DNA of 64,000 nucleotides, taken from positions 856,001 through 920,000 of the forward strand of contig CAJQUW010004580.1 in NCBI GenBank assembly GCA_907163375.1. Reading direction: 5' to 3'. This DNA is from Prostheceraeus crozeri (lineage: Eukaryota > Platyhelminthes > Polycladida > Euryleptidae). Position 1 is the first letter of the stretch. Each line of letters begins with the position of its first letter. This document shows positions 11,047 to 23,900 of the stretch, piece by piece. The translations under genes and the position numbers were made by a program. The notes under the pieces were generated by a model. The model saw nothing but the letters and a program-made list of their open reading frames with translations, was not told the DNA's origin and made no database searches.

Positions 11047-11859
11047 GCGACATTGCAGGTGGTGAAATTAATGTAATGCAAATTATAGAGTGAGAAAATT
11101 AGATTGTAGGTCAGTTAATCAAGCATATTAAATCAAGGACCATTGAGATGCCAACAAGACAAACACGCAAAGGAATTTCAATGTTTGATCATGAATAACT
11201 AACTTGCGATGAAATAACAGCACAAACTAATTGCAATTAATTTTTGATAATCCCTGGTTTCAGTGAAGTGCGAATTTCGAAAAGCTAACTGTGAACTGGA
11301 GTTGATGGGCACTAGTCTTTGCAGCCAGCTGGTACAGCCTGCCCCTGATCAATGATCCACTCTATAAAAAATTTCAATCGGATTTTTGGTAGTAGCATTT
11401 GTTCGATTTGAGTGTAATTCCGTAGTGAAGTAAGCCGTTGGATTGTTCTACTGTTAATTGAATTGAGTAGTATCCGATACTGATTAGGAAGTCGATTTTA
11501 ACAGGTCGCTTCTCTCTCCTTTGCTAACATCTTCTTGACCATCTGAGCTTCATCAGAGAGCGTCGAAACAGTAACCGACTTTGTTGACTTATCTTAATAC
11601 AACAGTAAACACTCATCTATGGAGCTAATCCCCTCTCTAACCGTTAATCCACTTCAGACATAATACAAGACCTGCCCGTCAAGTGCTGCAGAGAATACTA
11701 AATCCATCCATTCGCTACAGCAGCTGTCTTTGACTGACTAATTGTAGTCTCCACTCCGCGCATCCGAAGAAAAGAGACAGCGAGGCAGTGTTGTTAGTGA
11801 TGCACAAACTGTTAGGCTGTCACCGAAGGTGAATACGACTTCGTCTGTCTCTATACAGC
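11047..11859. other. Upstream region and 5' UTR of the CUB-LDLa gene
   Basis: No element is recognised. A TATAAAAA sequence lies near 11363, about 500 bases before the start codon, and could be a core promoter. A possible acceptor (CTCTATACAG) lies immediately before the ATG at 11860, so a 5' UTR intron cannot be excluded. Confidence 0.3.
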
Positions 11860-11914
11860 ATGACAGCAACAGAAAAATTCTTTCTATTGTTAACAATTCA
11901 ACTATTTCTCAAAG
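11860..11914 (+). CDS. CUB-LDLa gene exon 1: start and signal peptide
   Basis: ATG at 11860 encodes MTATEKFFLLLTIQLFLK, a short N-region followed by a hydrophobic core. The donor GTGAGC begins at 11915 and leaves phase 1, which matches the phase needed by the exon at 27213. The link is supported by the phase and by the domain logic of a signal peptide directly before a CUB domain. Confidence 0.72.
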
Positions 11915-14900
11915 GTGAGCATGAAATTAGTAATCATAAAATTATTAATGGGCGGAAATGACGCGTAGTTGGTGAGTGGCGACACAGAAATAACTCAAGG
12001 AATCATGTGATGTGAGGATAACAGAGTACAACTGTTGAGAAAAGCTGAGAGTAAGCGAGGGAAAGATTTTCAATCTTAAATTGTCAAATCTAATGGAGAT
12101 GTCAATAATTAAATAAAACAGGTCTATGATCTGATATCACTAAGTTGAGGCAGTTGGTGAGTTAGACGCTGATAGATTGGAGGTGGGTCGAGGATAGATT
12201 ACTAGTGGATAGCAAGCACCCATACATGGGCGAGAAATAGTTTATGATTTCCCGAACTTTTCGAGAATTTTTGAAAGCATACATTTCTACCAGCTGCTAG
12301 TTCGGTAAATAGGCCTATTATGGTTTTAGTCACTCTATGCGAGCAGTGTAAAACTGCAGCATCTCCGAAGTCTGGTATGCGAATATGAATTAACTAGGCT
12401 ATCAAATTTTGTTTTTTCCATGATTGCGCACAATCAAAGACGCAGTTTGGACAGTTCATTTGAACTTCAAAATAAGAATATTGAGAAATTTTCATTAAAA
12501 GTTCGAGAATTTTCGAGAAAAATCAAGACCGAGACGAGCAGATTTCTCGAGTCTCGCCCAAGCATAGAGCACCACTATGAAGTCAAAAATTATATCGGTG
12601 TTATAATATTCTCGCTGTCCCCTCCCCGCTATTTAAGTTGCCGACCAGAAAATGCAAACCGCTATTACAGTAGAATTCGCATATATCGGCTTCGGCTATA
12701 TCGGCGGTTTCTTTTTGTCCCGGCAGAATTTCCTATCTTTTCCATATAATCGAGTTCGCTTATATCGGCTTCGGATATATCGGCGCATTTTCGCTGTCCC
12801 TGACAGAAAAAAATTCGTTTATAACGGCGGATTTCCTGGAAATCCTCAAGCGATGTGTTTTGCCTAGAAGAGTCACTAGAATGACAGTATATGTGGACGC
12901 GGATGGCTGTAGATTCTGTTAGGACTATCCGATTCTAACTATTCTAGTGGCATGTGAAAATTTAGATCTTCTACAATTCATCTCGATTAGGGTTGAAACG
13001 ATAGCGAAATTTTTACTATCGATATTTTTTAGAAAAATATCGATATTAATATCGGTTAAAATATCGATAAAAATATCGATATTAATATCGGTTAAAATAT
13101 CGATGTTTATATCAGTTAAAATATCGATATTAATATCGGTTAAAATATCGATAAAAATATCGGTTAAAATATCGATACAAATATCGATATTGATATCGAT
13201 AAAAATATCGATATTAAATGCGATTAATATATCGGTATCAATATTGGTATCAATAAAACATCGATATTAGGTATTAACGATGCTGATATCAATATCGTTA
13301 AAACAAAACTACTGAGTCTGATATGTATCTGTTCTAAGCAACATCGCAAACAACATCATAAAGATAATGGGCCTCTGCTGTGTTACTTCGCCATTTGCAT
13401 CAATTGGTAAAAGCCCCTATGATTTGCTTAATATGTTGGATTTACAAATTTGTCAACTTCATTCTTCATAGCTTATAGGCTACTATAGGCCAATATTGCA
13501 TGAAGAATGAAGATGACACATTTCGAAATCATTATTAGTAAATTATCATTAATGAGTCATTCTATAAACTAAATGTAATCAAAAAATATCTGCAATAAGA
13601 TTAGTTCTGCTTATCTTGGTGATCAATAATCAGTATAGGTTAACAGCTACTTTTTATATCCCATCGAATTTGTTATCCACAGACATCACTTGAGCTTTAG
13701 ATAGTTTTTTCATATACATGGTTTTCCAAAATATCGATTAAGCCTCATAGTGAAGTGACAAAATTTGTTGATACATGAAATTTTCTTTAGTAAGTCTATG
13801 AGGTTTGATATACGAAGTACCGGTACGTAGGAAAAATGAAAAGCAATGATGTTTTATCTTGTGTACAATGAAGTTTAAGGGGATTGATTTAAAAATCACA
13901 TGCAATTTTAATGGGGAAATTGTGACAGACAAAGTTAAAAAACACGATTTCATTGAGTTTTAAGCTATAGCTCCTGAACTAATTGGCATTTCTGCAAAAT
14001 ATTTGGCGGACAAAATCTTCGGGTCATTATCTTTCATATAAGTTATCATTTACAACAAATATTTCATGAAAAATGATGGACAGACGTCTTCAACGCAGAT
14101 CAAGTTATCAAACTTCTCGAAATTTCTATGGTAAGATGTCTACGTAGTCTCTAAGTACGAATGCTACTAAGTATAACGAATATCTATACGTATAACGAAA
14201 CCAGTTTGTATTTAGCGTGCTGATTTATGAATGCAATGCCAGTTGTATATTGGTCATGCAACAAGGTATAGGTCTATACCAAAATCTTATTTCAAAAACC
14301 TTACAGCTAACAATAAGACACGTATAGGAAAACGAAATATTTATCGATTGTGCAATCGTCTAAACAGGTCATTTGACATAACATCATAGAAAAATTACAT
14401 GTACGCATTTGTATAGAAGCGCATATGATTATAAAAACGGAATGCTTATTGGCCTAAGCCACTTAAAAATGAAGTACAACTATAAATTGAGTTTATGAAG
14501 AGCACTGGAAGCACTTGCATTTAAACAACTTCAAATTTTGAATGTTGCTTTGAAGTCGAATCAGTCTTTCGGCATTTTTCGATGTTAGTCTATTGCGATC
14601 TTTAGAGATAATGCGAGTGGCTCTTGAAAACAACTGCTCAGATGGTACACTTGTAGAAGGGCATGAATGGAATTTGAGGTGAAGCCGATAAAGATCTGGA
14701 AGATCAATTTTAAACGAATCCCATGCAGTGTAAATGTCTTTTATGGATGGATATTCTTTTAAGTATTTCTCTAACTGAGCTTTAGGAGTGGATGTTTCCT
14801 TAGTTGTAGAGGTTTTCATTGGCCCTAATGCATTATCCATCATACTGTCAAAAGTTGATGACGCTTCGTCATTGTTGTCGGTTAGAATGGTCGGTGTCAC

Positions 14901-17900
14901 TGAATCATCTGGTACAAATTCCACTTCATTATCAGCGGAATCGCATATTTTGAGTAGTTCAGTGAGAAAAATCTTTTTGGCTTCAACCTTGTTTTGAAAA
15001 CAACGTAGCTGATACCTCGGAATCAAAGCTGTTGCAGTTACATACACAGGATTTCTCTCGATTTTGCTAAACCGCTTTTCAATGCTTTGGAGGACTAATT
15101 CAATCATTTGACGGGTTATATCGGTCTCACATTTGGACAATTCATTTCGCAACATAAAAAGCGCCGGTATAACTATCCCGATGTTTGATTCGGCCTTTGA
15201 GATTTCATCAGTTACAAGCTTGAACGGTCGCAAAACTGTGCAGACATCAAGTAACAAAGCCCAATCTCCAGATGTAAGCTGTGGATGTGGACAACTTGCA
15301 TCTTCCATGGCTTCAGGTAATACAGCTTTAAGGTGCAGAAGCCTATTGAGCATTTCGTAGGTGGAATTCCATCTAGTAGAAACATCCACTATTAATTTCA
15401 ATGGTTGAAGAACATTCTGCTCCCTCTGTTTTTGTATTAATATTTCACTAGCATTCACTGAGTGGTGAAAGTATTTGACAATATTTCTGGCGGCTTTTAC
15501 AGTGTCTTGAGAAACATGACTGCCCAGTAAAGTTTCTTTTACAATCAAATTGAGTGAATGGGCGAAACAGCCTTCGTGAGGTAAATTAGCTATCTGCAAA
15601 GCTTTCAGTTGAGCTGACGCATTATCTCGTAGAACACAGACAATTTTGTCAGATATATCCCATCCTTGCAGCAAAGACGTAAGCTTGTCGCTTGTGTTAA
15701 CGGCTGTATGACGTTCATTGAATTCAGTGCATGACAAGATAACTGTTTTCCTTTCTCCATTATCAATAAAATGGCAGGTTATCGATAAATATGCGTCCAT
15801 CGCCGAGCTGGTCCATACGTCTGCAAAATAAAAATATTAACTGAAAAGTGACAGTTCAATAAATTTATTGTATGAGAATATTAATGTAAATCAGACCTAT
15901 TTGTTGAAGGATGAAAGTGATTTGGCATATATTTTATGACTACTTCAATAAAAAAACATTTTTTGCAACCCTAGTCATTTTTCATAAATGGAGTTCTAGG
16001 AATAATAAAATTCATTTTAGGAATATCGGAAGCAGTGTCGTTAGGCCTATCATTTACATAATGCCAACTGCCTCGTCAATTTGAGGAGACATACGCTAGT
16101 AAAGATGTGCATCTTCATCAATTTATATTAATATCGATATTGATTTGAAAAATATCGATATAATCGGTATCGATATAAGACCGATAATATCGATATTTTG
16201 ATATCGGTATCGCTATCGTTTCAACCCTAATCTCCATCATGTTTGGGGGTTTGATCAAAATTGTAGAATCTAGCAGCCGAGGAAAGATAAGTAGGCTTGC
16301 CACTGTATCTCACTGATAATTCTCACATAATTAGTCTTTCATTCGACGTGATGATTGCATTGTTAACGCCTTCACCTACGATGCTATTGTCAGACCTGAC
16401 TTAGTGACTGTTGCGTCATCAAAGGAGCACAAGCTACCGTCGAAAACATTGTTGAGTTTGATGCATGTCCTCTCTCTAGACAGAAAGCGGCTCGCCACCC
16501 CATCCATCTCTATGGTTTCGCCTGCACGTGACTCTGAGCAGCGTCTTGATTGACTTAGATTGGCTGGCTTCGTCTGCACGTGACTCTTAGCAGCGTCTTG
16601 ATTTATGCATACTCTTCTTTGTTTTGTGCTTCATATAGCAGGTGGGCATGTAGGCATGAAGAAGCTTCAATCTTCTTGATTCAAAAAGCATACTCAGTGT
16701 TTGACAAACATAGTGATATCCGGTTTGCGATACTTACGTTGCAAGCATCAGTTCAGAAAGGCACAATTTTTAGATATCTATTGATTACATAGACACAATT
16801 ACATGTACATGTACTGTACATGTTGGACAATAAGTCAATATGTACATGTATTTAAGTATAGCAACGCAATAATTCATGAGTCAATACACGTATATACATT
16901 GTATGATGCATGGCATGATCTCAGAGCTCGTGTAGATTTCACAAAACTTCAAAATTCAGGGAGTTCGCATATATCGGCGGTTCGCGTATATCGGCGGTTT
17001 TCGTATGTCCCTTGAGGCGCCGATATATGCGAATTCTACTGTACTTAGTTTTCCACTCGGAAAGAGAGGGGCAAGTACAAGCTTATTTAAGTCTTCTAGA
17101 AGTCACAAGCCTCGATATCTCTATTGTAATTTCATTTCTAAGAAGGGGGAAGTGAATGGGGACGGTCCCGGTTTGGGGGCTTAATTTCGGCGTCCCGGTG
17201 TTGAGCTCTTCTCGTCGCACATTTTTGCTACCTGATGTGTCCAGGAGTAGATATTTCTAATATTATTTACTCTCTAATTTGCTCCGTAATATACCATCAT
17301 GATAATCTTTCAGTTTTGGGTTTACGCTGCATTTTTTCATGCTGACTATCCTTGTCGTGCCTGAAACAGATTGTCCAGACTGAAACATTCTTACAAAGCA
17401 GAAGTCTACGAGCACATCCGCGAATTTTATGCCACTGTTGTAGAACACGCTTGGAAAAGGTTCCCTTTAGAAGATGAGGTGCTGAAGTCTCGGATTGCAA
17501 TCTTCGAACAGTGTGTACCTTTCCCATATGGAATTCTTCCAATCGCGAATTCCCAACGTCTGTTCCTTGGAGGAGGCCAGGGATGCTTTTCGTCGCATCC
17601 GTTTCCACTCCCCGTGGCCGATGATCTATGGTGTGATGAAGTCTGGCATCAATTTCGCTAATGGAAAAATCCAGTAGATGATTGCCGACCATACGGGTAG
17701 CTTGCAATGATCGTGCTGGGGATTTTAGCCATTCCTACATATATTCAACGTGACTTGTGATATAGTATGTACAAAGTGATTAGATTTTAGACGCTGTCTT
17801 GCACCTTCATACACAGGTACGAATAGAATGCACTTGAATTTTGCTTTACACCTCGTCATGATGCCTCAGGCCAACTGCCGTCTTACTCCTTTCAAATTGC

Positions 17901-20900
17901 AATATTGTTTCTTTTTGTTTTTCGACTCAAATATTTTCATTATGTTTTCTTGCAATCTTCTGATTTAGCAGCTTTTGCTACAAGCTAATGTACCGTAGAC
18001 ATGCTTAAGGCAGTCGACTTCAAGCTGAACGCGAGGAAAAATAACGATAGACAAAACATTGTCGTTGCATCAAGGCTGCTCGCCTATTCTTTTCGACTCA
18101 CATCAGACATCAAGTACAATATACAAGAGGCGACGTTATCATAAATAATTTATGAGATTGCATCGACGTCATAGTTAACTAAAAAAACACTCCGATTTCG
18201 GTGACAAGTGATCCTGACAGACTAGCTGATTACATTTTTAGGTTATTCCCCCCCTAAAGACTACCCTCAAGTAGCACATTTCCCTAAAATATCTTCATCA
18301 CTCGATCATATTACCTGCATTATGCAAAATAAATTTCATGAATGGTTTATCTGAATACATGCAGTGTAGCCTTCGAGGCGTCACATGTTTCATTCGCGCG
18401 TTTCTGCTCAATGAGCCAGGCAGTTTTAGACTAAACGATGCAAGAAATGAATTCTTTACATGGGCTATACATGGTTTCCTAAACTGTATTATATGTGTAG
18501 TTTTTTCGTGATTTTTTGCGGCTTATGTTGGCAGGTCTGGTAATCGTTTAGTTTGCGCCCATTTGTAGAAGTTTAAGACGTTTTCTACGCTCTCGATAAA
18601 CTTTCCGTCTCAAAGTCAACAGGCTCCGACGGATTTCCTAATTGTTTTTACAAAATTGAAGCCCCTTTTATTACCCATCCCCTGTGCAACATACTCAATT
18701 CCTCTGTCTTCGAAAGAAAAGTTTTGAAGATATTCAAAGAGTGTGCTATTTCTCCTAAACCGAAGACTTCAGCCGCGAAACTCGATCAGGTCCGTCCTAT
18801 TTCACTGCTAAGCGTTCCAAGCAAATTGCTCGAACGGCAAGTTTTGAACTCTGTCAAACTGTCATTGGTTCATTGTTCTCTGAACTTTCAATTCGCCTAT
18901 AAACCTAAGTCCAGTACCACGTTGGCTCTCATCGCATTGCATGATCGTATAACAAAGTCTTTGGATGATCAAAGAGTATCTGCCACTGTACTGCTATCCT
19001 ACGATTTTAGCAAAGCATTTGACGCCATATCGCATGAGATACATTTGGAAAAACTCAAGATGCTTGGCCTACGCTTTGGTTTTTGAGCCTGGCTTCACAA
19101 TTATCTCGACTGTCCACGCTCAGTCAGTAAAAACTTGTCGGAAGTGGCCTACCTCAAGGCTCCTTGTTAGGACCCTACTTGTTCAATGCACATTGTTTTG
19201 ACCTCCATCTGATTTATGATGATACTTTTATCATTGCACAATATGCAGACGATATCTGTGAGGTGATAACAGTCGAACAACAGTGGCAGCCTTCTTACAT
19301 CTCGAGTTTGGCAAAAGATGAACTCAACAACATCCGTTACTGGGGAATCTTAAACGGCCTTACCTTTAATGACTCAAAATCCTTTGCAAATGTGTTTCCA
19401 AAGAAGAATTCTGATGCTACCGAGCTTACTTTGCCCATCAGGAAGGTCTCTGAATTCAAATTTTTGGGTGTCATTTGGGCATCGAAATTTTTGTGGCAAA
19501 GTCATTTTCGTGTTTTGGAGTCGAGCTGTGCAAGGCGACTTTACTGTCTCCGCCTTTTGAAACCAGTTCTCAATCATGACGAACTCTGGAAAGTTTATGA
19601 TACTCTGACCGAAAGTGTTTTACTTTATTGTTCTCCACTCTTCGGTTCTTCGGATTTCAAAAGTATACAAATTATAAAGAGAATGTGTCGACGAGCTCGA
19701 CGAATTATTTGTCCAAGCTCTGCAACTGTACAGTCGAAGTAGACAACAATATCCAAGAAAAACGACTGAAACTGATCAGAGAACCTTTTTCTTCGGTGCA
19801 ATGTCCGACTCATCCTCTTCATTCCATTGTCCAACCAATACAGAACGACCACATAACTGTCCCCGTCTCAAATACAGACGTAGAAACTGCTTTACTGTGT
19901 TTTCAACCATTGTATACAATGACTCACTTCGTGATATAATATGATAACGGTTTTGTAATTCTCTTGTCAGAGCTCATTATGTCACTGTATGCAGCAGTAT
20001 TACCATGTACTACATTCCGATTTTCATTTTCACAAATAGAAGTCATTATTGTTATCTATTTGTATTGAAATAAAGACAAATTTCATTTTTCATGACCACG
20101 CTACTACTCTTGATGAATTTGCTTGCGGAGTGAAATTGTATCGGACATTTAGACAGTATGTGAACATGACAAATGTAGACGGAAAACATTGTCACTCGCT
20201 TTCATCGATGATGGTAGTGTGCATATATTGACTCCGTTAATCTGAAGCTGAAGATTATAACTTTTTGTTAGATGATATTATTTGAAGAAATATTCTGCTG
20301 AATTTAAGCGTCTGTATTCAGTGCATAACTTCTGGTATTCATGTGCATTGGTGTGCTAGCATTCAATCAGACGTAACGGTTCAGAAGAGCTGATGAAAGA
20401 AATGTTACTTGCGTGAATCTTTTAAATCTTTTTATCAAGTAAAGAAGTAGAAGAATTGAGACATTAAGATCAATCTTCTTTCATCATGAATAAACGCAAA
20501 CCGTCAAAGCTGCATTTGCTATGTTTATTTTCCTTTTACAAGTATCACAAAATTCTGTCATAATTCTTGTAGCCAGAGTTGTAGAACTGTGCTTCGCTGA
20601 ATCCACTTGACTATGGTAGAAATCGGACTCGAAAATATCTCAGCATTTTTTGAGCCTAACTTTTTTGCCATCTAATTTGTCTTAATCATGCATGCACTTG
20701 TTGCTTGACGACTGTGAGCTTTTCCAATCGTCTTGCAGCAAACATGAAGTCAATATTACATGAATTGTAGACTGCCACACAGCGAGTAAGTCAAAGCAGA
20801 GCGATTAATAGCTTTAGGATACACGCTTGCTCGGGATATTGGTGTTTGCTTTGCTTTCAGTGTGGTTGAGGTCTAAAGTAATTTTCTGATTTCGTGTGGC

Positions 20901-23900
20901 TCATTTCGTCGGCCGTAATGCAAACTGTCTTAAGTCGAAAATCATTACTTTTCAGGAGAGCATTTTAAAGATTTTGACTTTTGTTTTCAGATCCTCATGG
21001 CTTGCAGCGAACTCTGTGTGATTATATTAATGACTTAAGTTGTAGAGGATATCTCATAGAAGTTTCCTATGTTAGCGAGTTACATAGATATTTCATATTT
21101 TGCGAGAAATTTGAATTTGAATCATTTGATGCAGTTTGAGGAATGTGATAAGCTACATCTGATATCTACAATTACGCTTAAGTCGAGTTAAGACAGTTTG
21201 CCGTATTGTGAAAGTAATTATAAAGTAACACAGACATTGTCTAATTGCAACTAATACTCGTATTTTGTCAATTATAGATACTGCAAACTGAATTTGAATA
21301 TGTGTTCAGGCTCTGAGAGCGAAACTTTGCTTGCCAATGAACCGTTCGTATCTAAAATACTTAAAAGATTAGTGGTATAGTTTATTCAATAAATAAGTAG
21401 TCAAATTTGAAATATATATGTAATTGTAAATGTAGGTACGATAGCTGCCTATTCAAATACACGAGAATAAATAGGTCTATTCTGAGTCACAATAGGCTTA
21501 CTAGTCAGTGCTTGCTAGTCAGTAACTAGTCAGTACATCGTCGACCTATTACATTCAGCTTATCATAAATATTCCATTCATTCACTATTTAAATGAAAAC
21601 AAATTGTACTTTTTGTATTCTTTGTTGGCAAAAACTCTTCAAAATCGCCTCTGGGGACTGAATTACGGCAGTTTCTCCCAAGCAAAGACTCAAGAAGTCC
21701 TTAAGTTTTGCTTCAGCAATCTTTGGAGCGCAGGTGTAAGCTTGCTGGAGAGAGTCCTGCTTGCTGTTTGCAGACATCCTTCGAGCAGGAAGTGTAATGG
21801 AGTCATAGGAAGTATCGAGATACTTGAACTGAAAAATAAAAATATTAATTGTTCAAAAATTACCAAATGGATGTGTACATTCATCATTAATTTGTATTTT
21901 GTATCTTAATTAATATTTTTTTATTTGCAGAACATCGTCACTGATTTATCTTTCTGTTAGTCAAAGTTTATCTTGATTTTTAGAAGATATGGGTATAGCA
22001 GTGATGAAAAAATGCATGAATAAATTTAGCAAATACAAATCATTGTAAATAAGAAAAACGATTAGCCTTGCTGCTGAAATAATCCTATTATTGAAAAACT
22101 CAAATTTTCGCCAACCGGCCTGTTCACGAGATATTTAACAGAGAATCAGAATCTCTGTTAAATATCTCGTGAACAAGCCGATTGGCGAAAATTTGAGTTT
22201 TTTCAATAATAGGATTATTTCAGCAGCAAGGCTTATCGTTTTTCTTCTTTACAATTTTTAAAAATGCTGCTTACAGTTAATGAGCAATTATTTCAATTTT
22301 ATCTAATACAAATCAATTAAAATAATGATAAAGAATAAAAATTCTGATTGACTTCTACATAAATTTTAATTTTATGAAGATTCACAGCTCATGGAAGTTT
22401 TCTTCTTACCTTGAAATGAACTCTCTCAGGTTCCGATTTTTTGATATAAATCACCACTTTGTCCAGTTTATGATACTTCCACCATCAGATGTCCTGACTT
22501 TGAGGAATTGTTGATGCACGGATAGTGCTTTCCAGTCCATCACCTCATCGGTTGTCAGAGAATGTAACTGATAAAATGGTTTCTTTTTCTTTGCCGTTTG
22601 AATTACCACAGCCAATTGAGCAGGGGTATTTACGTCTCCAGCAACTTTCAAATTTCTTTCGATTGTGCTGTGAATGCTGTCACATTCACTTTGGCCATGA
22701 TTTGGCTCAAAGAAATGAATTGATATTTCTTCAATACTCCTTGAAGTTTTCATGAAATATCGAAACATGCAGGGCAGAATTGAGTTTTTATTTTGTCCCG
22801 CACAGCCATCAGCGAACAACTCGATCTTTTTGACATTTTGCTTGTCTTCTTTTTGGGGATAACTTAAAAGTCCTGTTGCGATTTCAACCGATCCTCTCTT
22901 GGCTATTCCTTCATGCCATACTTGGCAGAATCCAGCTTTATCTTTCATATTGTATATTGTGAAGTTGTAATTGGCGAGTCGTCTGCGGTAGAAAATCTCG
23001 CAATGATTGCCAGTCGGCGTGTGCATTACCTGTTGGAGATTGAATATCGCCGCACCGTATTCCCTCTCTGTTGTTGTTCTCTCCTTTGCGATCCTTTTCT
23101 TCTCTCTCACTGCATTCTTTTCGTTTACATGTTCTTCATACTTGATTCTCAGCTCGTCATTCACTTTCTCGATTCCTCCTTTTTCTTGTATGGTTTCGCA
23201 TAAGCCGCACATGTCTGAAATGGTAAAATTCACCTATGTGAAATAGCAATAATAACAGAATTTTGAATATAATGATTTAACAATAATGATAATGGTAACA
23301 ATAACACTAACGATACGATAATGTTACTTCTACAATGTGTCATCGATAAAGCCGATCGAAATATACGTGTTCCTCGTTTGAGTTGTTCTGTGCCTACTCG
23401 GAGCGATTGACATGCGTTCCCGCTATAATTTTCACTCTACTACTACAACTTGGCCAACAACTTCGTTTTGAATCGGGAAGTCGGAATCTAAGGGGCAGAG
23501 CGAGCGACATGCAGCCTAAAGGTCCCCGGTTTATTTCACATACTACTATGATGCTGTCACCATTGAGAAAGCCCGACGGCGAAATATATCTGGGTGCATC
23601 TTACTTCGGCGGTTTTCAATGAGTAGAGCGAGCGGCATGCGTCAACCTCTCACAGGTGGGCGCTTTCCTTCACGCTATACTACTACTACCTTAGGCAGGA
23701 GTGCGACATGCGTCGATCCTTGGGTCGGCGCTTTACTACTCCCAATACTTCTAATAATAATAATAACAAGAAGAAAAAGAAGAATAGAAATATTGATAAT
23801 AATAGTGCCCTACAATAGTTACAAATTGAGTCTATTAGATTATAATAATTGAACTTTAATTGACATACATACATTTACATGGTAATACTAGATAATTACC

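Larger units (their letters stand above)
12668..17041 (+). mobile_element. Pogo/Tigger-like miniature element, split by a hAT insertion
   Basis: The left end CAGTAGAATTCGCATATATC starts at 12668 and is mirrored by GATATATGCGAATTCTACTG ending at 17041. Both ends are flanked by TA, the target used by Tc1/mariner/pogo elements, and CAGTAGAATTC is in the style of Tigger termini. Inside both ends lie several direct copies of a TATATCGGCGG-containing unit. Minus the hAT (12988-16229) the element would be about 1.1 kb with no transposase frame. The alternative is two independent insertions; the matching TA flanks favour one. Confidence 0.65.

Noticed and set aside
12947-13270. Plus-strand frame rich in Ile-Ser-Ile repeats
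   Set aside because: It is a translation of the ATATCG array of the hAT end, not a gene.
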